In this document: positions 1-3,951 of the stretch, piece after piece | How positions within the stretch are numbered: position 1 is the first letter of the stretch | Layout: each line of letters opens with the position of its first letter | NCBI GenBank assembly: GCA_900770535.1 | Contig: CAAHDV010000157.1 | Location: 1 to 6,232, forward strand | Length of the DNA stretch: 6,232 nucleotides | Direction of reading: 5' to 3' | From: Lachnospiraceae bacterium | GTDB taxonomy: Bacteria > Bacillota > Clostridia > Lachnospirales > Lachnospiraceae | Translations under genes and position numbers: made by a program | Notes under the pieces: model-generated | Databases searched by the model: none | Seen by the model: the letters and a program-made list of their open reading frames with translations, nothing else | What the model was told of the DNA's origin: nothing

Positions 1-1957
1 CCCGATCAACTGGTGTCCGTCCTGTAAGACCGGTCTGGCAAACGAGGAAGTTGTAAACGGCTGCTGCGAGCGCTGTGGTTCCCCGGTTACCAAGAAGAAC
101 CTGCGTCAGTGGATGTTAAAGATCACCGCTTACGCTGACCGTCTCTTAAACGACCTGGACAAACTGGACTGGCCGGAGAAGGTTAAGAAGATGCAGAGTG
201 AGTGGATCGGCAAATCTTACGGTGCTGAGGTTGATTTCCAGGTTGAGGGAAGAGACGAAAAGATTACCGTTTACACCACCCGCCCAGATACCCTGCACGG
301 CGCAACCTTCATGGTACTGGCTCCGGAGCATGCTATGGCAAAGAGCCTGGCTACCGATGAGACCAGAGAGGCTGTTGAGAAATACATCTTCGATTCCTCC
401 ATGCGTTCCAACGTAGACCGTATGCAGGATAAGGAGAAGACCGGCGTCTTCACCGGCAGCTATGCCATCAACCCGTTAAATGGCGCAAAGGTTCCGATCT
501 GGCTGTCTGACTATGTACTGGCAGATTACGGTACCGGCGCGATCATGTGCGTACCGGCCCACGACGACCGTGACTTTGAGTTCGCAAAGAAGTTCAATAT
601 TCCGATCATCCAGGTTATCGCAAAAGATGGCAAGGAGATCGAGAACATGACCGAGGCTTATACCGAGGCTTCCGGTACCATGATCAACTCCGGCGAGTGG
701 AATGGCATGGAGTCTTCCGTATTAAAGAAAGAAGCTCCGGCTATGATCGAAAAGATGGGCTTTGGTAAGAAGACCGTCAACTATAAGCTGCGTGACTGGG
801 TATTCTCCAGACAGCGTTACTGGGGCGAGCCGATCCCGATCGTTCACTGCCCGAAGTGCGGCAATGTAGCGGTTCCGGAGGAGGAACTTCCGTTAAGACT
901 TCCGGAGGTTGAGAGCTACCAGCCGACCGGTACCGGTGAGTCACCGTTAGCTGCTATCGATGAGTGGGTGAACTGCAAGTGCCCGCAGTGCGGCGGCCCG
1001 GCTAAGAGAGAGACCAACACCATGCCGCAGTGGGCAGGTTCTTCCTGGTATTTCCTGCGTTACGTGGACAACCACAACGACAAGGAACTGGTTTCCAGAG
1101 AGAAAGCTGACAAATATCTGCCGGTTGACATGTACATCGGCGGCGTAGAGCATGCAGTCCTGCATCTTCTGTACTCCCGTTTCTACACCAAGTTCCTGCA
1201 CGACATCGGAGTCGTAGATTTCGATGAGCCGTTCAAGAAGCTGTTCAACCAGGGTATGATCAATGGTAAGAACGGTATCAAGATGAGTAAGTCAAAAGGA
1301 AACGTGGTTTCCCCGGATGACCTTGTAAGAGATTACGGCTGTGACGCTCTGAGAATGTACGAGCTGTTCGTAGGACCGCCGGAACTGGATGCAGAGTGGG
1401 ATGACCGCGGTATCGAGGGTGTTTCCCGTTTCTTAAGCCGTTTCTGGAATCTGGTTCAGGACAGCAAGGACAAAGACATCGCAGAGACCAAAGAGATGGT
1501 TCGTCTGCGTCACAAACTGGTATTTGATATTGAGCAGCGTTTCAACCAGTTCAGCTTAAATACCGTAGTTTCCGGCTTTATGGAGTACAACAACAAGCTC
1601 ATTGAGCTGGCTAAGAAGACCGGCGGTATCGACAAAGAGACCTTAAAGACCTTCACCATCCTGCTTGCTCCGTTCGCACCGCATATCGGTGAGGAAATCT
1701 GGCAGCAGCTTGGCGGCACCGACAGCGTATTCCATACCCAGTGGCCGGAGTGCGATGAGGAAGCCATGAAGGATGACGAGGTTCAGATCGGTGTTCAGGT
1801 CAATGGTAAGGCAAGAGGCGTTGTGACCATTCCGGCAGACGCTTCCAAGGATGTTGCCCTTGCAGCAGCAAAAGAAGCTGTAGCAGACAAGATCACCGGA
1901 ACCATCGTAAAAGAGATTTACGTACCGGGCAAGATCATCAATATCGTCTGCAAATAA
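1..1957 (+). CDS. leuS: Leucyl-tRNA synthetase, 5'-truncated by the window edge
   Basis: This cytoplasmic class I synthetase charges tRNA-Leu with leucine using ATP. The reading frame is open from base 2, giving 651 residues; bacterial LeuRS is usually a little over 800, so about 150 N-terminal residues, including the HIGH motif, lie upstream. Visible in order: a zinc-finger-like segment with C5, C8, C22 and C25; the CP1 editing domain with its threonine-rich TTRPDT (residues 92-97) and HDDRD (187-191), the site that hydrolyses mischarged tRNA; the catalytic-core stretch FSRQRYWGEPIP; a second CxxC pair set (C283/C286 and C327/C330); KMSKS at residue 427 (bases 1280-1294), the ATP-binding loop; the helical anticodon-binding domain with APFAPHIGEEIW; and the C-terminal VQVNGKARG domain. 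All editing and KMSKS residues are intact. The ATG at 113 is internal, because homologous sequence continues upstream of it. A strong terminator follows the stop. Confidence 0.98.
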   Translation, partial: PINWCPSCKTGLANEEVVNGCCERCGSPVTKKNLRQWMLKITAYADRLLNDLDKLDWPEKVKKMQSEWIGKSYGAEVDFQVEGRDEKITVYTTRPDTLHGATFMVLAPEHAMAKSLATDETREAVEKYIFDSSMRSNVDRMQDKEKTGVFTGSYAINPLNGAKVPIWLSDYVLADYGTGAIMCVPAHDDRDFEFAKKFNIPIIQVIAKDGKEIENMTEAYTEASGTMINSGEWNGMESSVLKKEAPAMIEKMGFGKKTVNYKLRDWVFSRQRYWGEPIPIVHCPKCGNVAVPEEELPLRLPEVESYQPTGTGESPLAAIDEWVNCKCPQCGGPAKRETNTMPQWAGSSWYFLRYVDNHNDKELVSREKADKYLPVDMYIGGVEHAVLHLLYSRFYTKFLHDIGVVDFDEPFKKLFNQGMINGKNGIKMSKSKGNVVSPDDLVRDYGCDALRMYELFVGPPELDAEWDDRGIEGVSRFLSRFWNLVQDSKDKDIAETKEMVRLRHKLVFDIEQRFNQFSLNTVVSGFMEYNNKLIELAKKTGGIDKETLKTFTILLAPFAPHIGEEIWQQLGGTDSVFHTQWPECDEEAMKDDEVQIGVQVNGKARGVVTIPADASKDVALAAAKEAVADKITGTIVKEIYVPGKIINIVCK

Positions 1958-2012
1958 TTTCATAAAACATATTCTGTATCAATCGACATAAGCCGAAGCA
2001 TGCAGACATGGC

Positions 2013-2048
2013 ACTGGCTGTCAGGAAGACCTGGCAGCCAGTTTTTTT
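2013..2048 (+). terminator. Intrinsic terminator of leuS
   Basis: A 13-bp stem (2013-2025 with 2030-2042, one T-G wobble) closes on an AAGA tetraloop and runs into seven T residues at 2042-2048. It begins 55 bases after the leuS stop. On the minus strand there is no T-run after the stem, so it should work in the leuS direction only. The stem also carries the last codons and the TGA of the converging minus-strand gene. Confidence 0.93.
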
Positions 2049-2308
2049 GCGAGAAAATGCAGCATTTCCACCTTTTTCCTTTCGTCCGGCGGCATGCCGG
2101 AGGTGATGATGGAAATCAGGAGCGCTGTTTCCTGGTCAGTGAAGGAAATATCGTTTTTCCGGGCTTCGGCCTGAAGGGAGAGCAGGGTGGGCAGGATTTC
2201 CGTTTTTGACTGGGAGGAAACCTGTGCCGCAATTTTTTCTATGTACTGGAGCTTGACCGGATCCATCCCGGCCAGTCTCGGGTCATGTTTCCATTCGCCT
2301 GAATTCAT
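2021..2308 (-). CDS. Conserved-looking small protein, second of a coupled paralogous pair
   Basis: A 95-residue, soluble, mostly helical protein that I do not recognise by name. It has no signal peptide, membrane segment or metal motif. Its ATG overlaps the TGA of the upstream gene (ATGA), and AAGGAGG (2319-2313) lies four bases before the start inside the upstream gene, so translation is probably coupled. It aligns along most of its length with the upstream protein: DPVKLQ (16-21), SQ (32-33), F56 with E60, and ERKKVEML (76-83) match DPKLQ, SQ, F57 with E60/E61, and EREMIEML there. The stop codon lies inside the leuS terminator stem, so the final residues (LAARSS) are encoded by terminator DNA. 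No separate minus-strand terminator is evident downstream. The start, frame and codon use support a real gene; the function is unknown. Confidence 0.8.
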   Translation of the reverse strand: MNSGEWKHDPRLAGMDPVKLQYIEKIAAQVSSQSKTEILPTLLSLQAEARKNDISFTDQETALLISIITSGMPPDERKKVEMLHFLAKKLAARSS

Positions 2309-2634
2309 AATACCTCCTTCATGATCTGAAAGTTTTCCAGCATCTCGATCATTTCCCGCTCTTTCGGATTCGCGTAGGGCTTGATGACCTGCAAAAGCTG
2401 CATGGGGGTGGCGGGCTTTGGCGTGGAGGGGGAGAGTCCCATGGCGGAAACCTCCTCTCCGTCAAAGAGAGATTGGGCCCGCTGCAGTTCCTGCACCTTT
2501 ACCAGGAGAGAGAATATACGCTGCTGGGAAACCGGGAGATAGGGAATCGCTGCCTTCAGCATCTGAAGCTTCGGATCGGCGGTCAGATAATCAAAATCCG
2601 TCAGCTTGAACTGGTTTTCGTTCTTTTCATTCAT
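2305..2634 (-). CDS. Conserved-looking small protein, first of a coupled paralogous pair
   Basis: A 109-residue soluble protein of unknown function and predicted helical character. The ATG at 2634 has AAGGA eight bases upstream, and a candidate sigma-A promoter lies at 2736-2707, leaving a leader of about 65 bases. Two helical blocks (about residues 20-57 and 77-107) flank a Pro/Ser/Thr-rich linker near 66-77 that the partner lacks. Matches with the downstream protein are DPKLQ (20-24), SQ (36-37), F57 with E60/E61, and EREMIEML (92-99). The 4-base overlap with the second gene implies roughly equal expression and perhaps a heteromeric product; that is inference. The opposite-strand frames here lack ribosome sites and look like shadows. 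Confidence 0.8.
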   Translation of the reverse strand: MNEKNENQFKLTDFDYLTADPKLQMLKAAIPYLPVSQQRIFSLLVKVQELQRAQSLFDGEEVSAMGLSPSTPKPATPMQLLQVIKPYANPKEREMIEMLENFQIMKEVL

Positions 2635-2706
2635 GGACGGGATCCTTGTTCTTTTTGAAACAGTATATGCGGGGACGGTTCATATCATGCCGCTGGTGTT
2701 GTGCAT

Positions 2707-2736
2707 AGTATAAAGTGTAAGACAAAATGCCGTAAA
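2707..2736 (-). promoter_or_regulatory. Candidate sigma-A promoter for the paralogous pair
   Basis: Reading the minus strand, TTTACG (2736-2731) is followed by an 18-base spacer and TATACT (2712-2707). The -10 matches the consensus at five of six positions and the -35 at four of six. The start of transcription would lie near 2700, about 65 bases before the first ATG. Confidence 0.5.
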
Positions 2737-2843
2737 GGGGGCTGCATGGCTTGCGTGGAAAGTCTGGAATGAGAATTTCGAGATGGATTCTGCAATATGA
2801 GAACAGCAGCCCAAAATGGAAACGGCGACAGGAGCGCGGTGGA

Positions 2844-3002
2844 ATGAAAACAAGACTGGTTATAGATGGAAACGCGGTATATGAGATTGATGAGGAATGT
2901 GAGGCATGCCGGAATGGGGAAGCCGCCTGCACAGAAAAGAAAAAAAGGATCGGAACAATGGAAAAGAGCAAACGGAAGAACATGAAGGACTTGGAATCCT
3001 GA
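2844..3002 (+). CDS. Probable small protein, 52 residues, unknown function
   Basis: The ATG at 2844 is preceded by AGGAG (2830-2834) with nine bases of spacing, much better than any upstream start in the same frame: the frame is open back to a TTG at 2751, but no ribosome site fits there. The product starts MKTRLVIDGNAVYEIDEEC, has cysteines at 19, 22 and 29, and ends in a Lys/Arg-rich tail (residues 32-48). The first 16 residues could form a short beta hairpin. There is no signal peptide or membrane segment. I do not recognise a family. The stop is followed within about 20 bases by the hairpin at 3021-3055, which can end its transcript. A minus-strand frame across 2983-2627 with a hydrophobic start lacks a convincing ribosome site and is probably a shadow. 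No clear promoter was found. Confidence 0.55.
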   Translation: MKTRLVIDGNAVYEIDEECEACRNGEAACTEKKKRIGTMEKSKRKNMKDLES

Positions 3003-3020
3003 AAACTGTTATTTAGAGAG

Positions 3021-3055
3021 AAAAAGCTCCCCCTCGGTCCATGAGGGGGAGCTTT
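3021..3055. terminator. Bidirectional terminator between converging genes
   Basis: A perfect 13-bp GC-rich stem (3023-3035 with 3043-3055) has a 7-base loop. On the minus strand it ends in five T residues followed by CTCTCT, so it mainly serves the Cys-rich gene. On the plus strand only three T residues follow, inside the stem, so it is a weaker stop for the 52-residue gene. Confidence 0.85.
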
Positions 3056-3070
3056 CCGAATCGGGTTTGT

Positions 3071-3301
3071 TTAGCAGAAGCCGCCGCATCCGCTATTGCC
3101 GCCGCAGCAGCATAACAGCAGGATGATCCAGATCCAGTTACAGCCGTTATTATGTTCGCATCCACATCCGGAACCGAAACCACATCCGCCGTTACCGCCG
3201 CAGCAGCACAGGATGAGGATCAGCCAGATAATGTTGCAGCCGTTTCCTCCTGAATTGCAGTCACATCCGCATCCACAGTTTGTAGCAGCCAGATCGCTCA
3301 T
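3071..3301 (-). CDS. Cys/Gly-rich small protein with two 32-residue repeats
   Basis: A 76-residue protein with 17 cysteines and many glycines. The ATG at 3301 has GGAGG (3314-3310) eight bases upstream. After an N-terminal CGCGCDC cluster (9-15) there are two copies of the same block: GCN, a short hydrophobic run (24-31; 56-63), CCCGGN (32-37; 64-69), then GC and a Gly/Cys stretch. Equivalent positions are exactly 32 residues apart (C22/C54, C32/C64, C40/C72). The hydrophobic runs are about 8 residues, too short for normal membrane spans unless the cysteines are buried too. Similar clostridial proteins have, as I recall, been given the insect-derived label chorion class high-cysteine protein, which says nothing about function. 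A spore-coat or surface structural role, or metal binding, is possible but unproven. It is a monocistronic unit with its own terminator. Confidence 0.82.
   Translation of the reverse strand: MSDLAATNCGCGCDCNSGGNGCNIIWLILILCCCGGNGGCGFGSGCGCEHNNGCNWIWIILLLCCCGGNSGCGGFC
3096..3148. repeat. Direct repeat copy 1 within the Cys-rich gene
   Basis: This 53-base segment matches 3192-3244 at 41 of 53 positions with no gaps, at an offset of exactly 96 bases (32 codons). The conserved cores are the CCCGGN codons and the GCN codons, so it reflects an in-frame internal duplication rather than a mobile repeat. Confidence 0.8.
3192..3244. repeat. Direct repeat copy 2 within the Cys-rich gene
   Basis: Second copy of the internal duplication, 96 bases from the first and about 77% identical. 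On the minus strand this copy encodes the first protein repeat (residues about 20-37). Confidence 0.8.
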
Positions 3302-3333
3302 ATGAAAAGCCTCCGAAAAGATATTTACAATCC

Positions 3334-3360
3334 ATCATATGAAGCGTGGCCTGTCACTGT
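3334..3360 (-). promoter_or_regulatory. Possible mother-cell sporulation (sigma-K/E-like) promoter of the Cys-rich gene
   Basis: On the minus strand CATATGAT (3341-3334) resembles the CATA-type -10 of the sporulation sigma factors K and E, and AC lies 17 bases upstream (3360-3359), the loose -35 expected for sigma-K. It would give a leader of about 25-30 bases. No good sigma-A promoter was seen in the same gap. The match is short and could be chance. Confidence 0.25.
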
Positions 3361-3373
3361 TTCCGCTTTTTAG

Positions 3374-3402
3374 AAAAAAACGGCACTGCTTTTTGCAGTG
3401 CC
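3374..3402 (-). terminator. Intrinsic terminator of the HPr-like gene
   Basis: On the minus strand a perfect 8-bp stem GGCACTGC/GCAGTGCC (3402-3395 with 3389-3382) with an AAAAA loop is followed by G and seven T residues (3380-3374). It starts 12 bases after the TAG of the gene at 3415 and separates it from the Cys-rich gene. Confidence 0.92.
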
Positions 3403-3414
3403 TTGGGGAAAAAA

Positions 3415-3651
3415 CTATTCGCCCTGATACATGTATTTGATCAGGCGCTCAATATCTTCTTTGTCCTGGGCTACGATGTCCAGTTCTTTGATAAAGCCGT
3501 TGGAGAACATGGTTGCCATGGAAAGGTACTGGGACAGCTTGGATTTTAAGTTAATGCGGTCACCTTCCGGAGATACCAGTTCAACCGGTCCCTTGCACTG
3601 ATCGATAATCTTAAAGAATGATTCTACGTCGTTGATGTTCTGAATTTTCAT
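3415..3651 (-). CDS. HPr-like protein lacking the phosphocarrier histidine
   Basis: A 78-residue soluble protein. The ATG at 3651 follows AAGGGAGG (3667-3660) with eight bases of spacing. Its predicted order of helix, strand, turn, helix, strand, helix fits HPr (ptsH family) without the first strand. The best anchor is RINLKSKLSQYLSMA (32-46), which lines up with the HPr segment VNLKSIMGVMSLG around regulatory Ser46, making S37 the Ser46 equivalent. ELDIVAQDKEDIERLIKYM (56-74) resembles the last strand and helix of HPr. The N terminus has no GIHARP motif, so it cannot carry phosphate in the usual PEP-dependent way. By analogy with Bacillus Crh, which keeps Ser46 but lost His15, a regulatory role is possible; this is inference from eye alignment. 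It is monocistronic, with its own promoter (3733-3705) and terminator. Confidence 0.8.
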   Translation of the reverse strand: MKIQNINDVESFFKIIDQCKGPVELVSPEGDRINLKSKLSQYLSMATMFSNGFIKELDIVAQDKEDIERLIKYMYQGE

Positions 3652-3704
3652 TTAGGCTCCCTCCCTTGTTCGATGTTTACTTGGTTATCTTTTTGACAAA
3701 CAAA

Positions 3705-3733
3705 AGTATAACAAAAAATTAACAATCCTGCAA
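3705..3733 (-). promoter_or_regulatory. Candidate sigma-A promoter of the HPr-like gene
   Basis: On the minus strand TTGCAG (3733-3728), a 17-base spacer and TATACT (3710-3705) form a reasonable promoter, with three of six and five of six consensus matches. Transcription would start near 3698, giving a leader of about 47 bases before the ATG at 3651. Confidence 0.55.
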
Positions 3734-3853
3734 TTGCCAGAACTTCCAAAAATGTACAGGGAAAAATACAAAAAACAATACAGAAAGACAAGAAGGGAGA
3801 TGTTGAAAAAGAAAAAATACCGTCAAAAAAGATAATAAAAAATTCCTCGTTTT
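3734..3853. other. A-rich divergent intergenic stretch, no gene seen
   Basis: The plus strand is strongly enriched in A with repeated A-tracts of 4-6 bases, typical of curved or UP-element-like DNA between divergent promoters. Three TACA-led 12-base units lie end to end at 3755-3790. A short frame after AAGGGAG (ATG at 3801, 11 codons) has no spacing between ribosome site and start and is not called. Confidence 0.5.
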
Positions 3854-3882
3854 TTCTAAAAATTAGTGGTTCTTTTTTAGAA
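3854..3882. repeat. Perfect 9-bp inverted repeat over the VanW-gene -35 region
   Basis: TTCTAAAAA (3854-3862) and TTTTTAGAA (3874-3882) are perfect inverted copies separated by 11 bases. The right half overlaps the -35 region and spacer of the promoter at 3870-3897, a position suited to a repressor or activator site. No known regulator motif was recognised. Confidence 0.5.
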
Positions 3883-3897
3883 CGGATATGTTATACT
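3870..3897 (+). promoter_or_regulatory. Extended -10 promoter of the VanW-domain gene
   Basis: TATACT at 3892-3897 is preceded by TG one base upstream (TGT, 3889-3891), an extended -10. The -35 (TTCTTT, 3870-3875, 16-base spacer) is poor, as is common with an extended -10. Transcription would start near 3904, about 48 bases before the ATG. This also rules out the in-frame GTG at 3898 as a start codon. Confidence 0.65.
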
Positions 3898-3941
3898 GTG
3901 TTAGTGCGTTATGAGCGTAAAGATTATTATAGAAGAAACAC

Positions 3942-3947
3942 AGGTGA
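3942..3947 (+). promoter_or_regulatory. Ribosome binding site fixing the VanW-gene start
   Basis: AGGTGA lies five bases upstream of the ATG at 3952. The earlier in-frame GTG codons at 3898 and 3904 lie on the -10 or at the likely transcript start and have no ribosome site, so 3952 is preferred. Confidence 0.7.
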
Positions 3948-3951
3948 AATC

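Noticed and set aside
2704..2712. CATAGTATA on the plus strand, matching the sigma-K -10 form CATANNNTA
   Set aside because: No AC or ATA element sits at the required upstream spacing, it is about 130 bases from the only + gene, and it overlaps a better minus-strand TATACT.
2627..2983. Minus-strand frame of 118 codons starting with a hydrophobic, signal-like stretch (MFFRLLFSIVPILFFF)
   Set aside because: The leader-like residues are the complement of the Lys/Glu-rich 3' end of the 52-residue + gene. No convincing ribosome site precedes it, the rest is composition-driven, and it overlaps the promoter and start of the coupled pair.
3096..3305. Plus-strand Pro/Gln/His-rich frame opposite the Cys-rich gene
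   Set aside because: Its composition is the complement of Cys/Gly codons. It has no ribosome site, while the minus strand has a strong one and a terminator.
3298..3342. Two copies of the palindrome TCATATGA (3298-3305 and 3335-3342) flanking the Cys-rich gene leader
   Set aside because: One copy is formed by the start codon and its flanks, and an 8-base AT-rich palindrome occurring twice is easily due to chance.
3693..3698. A perfect TTGACA on the plus strand
   Set aside because: No acceptable -10 lies 16-18 bases downstream; the sequence there is AAATTA/ATTAAC-like. It falls in the leader of the minus-strand HPr-like gene.
3801..3836. Eleven-codon + frame after AAGGGAG in the A-rich region
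   Set aside because: The purine-rich site abuts the ATG with no spacing, there is no clear promoter, and the peptide is nearly all lysine from A-rich DNA.
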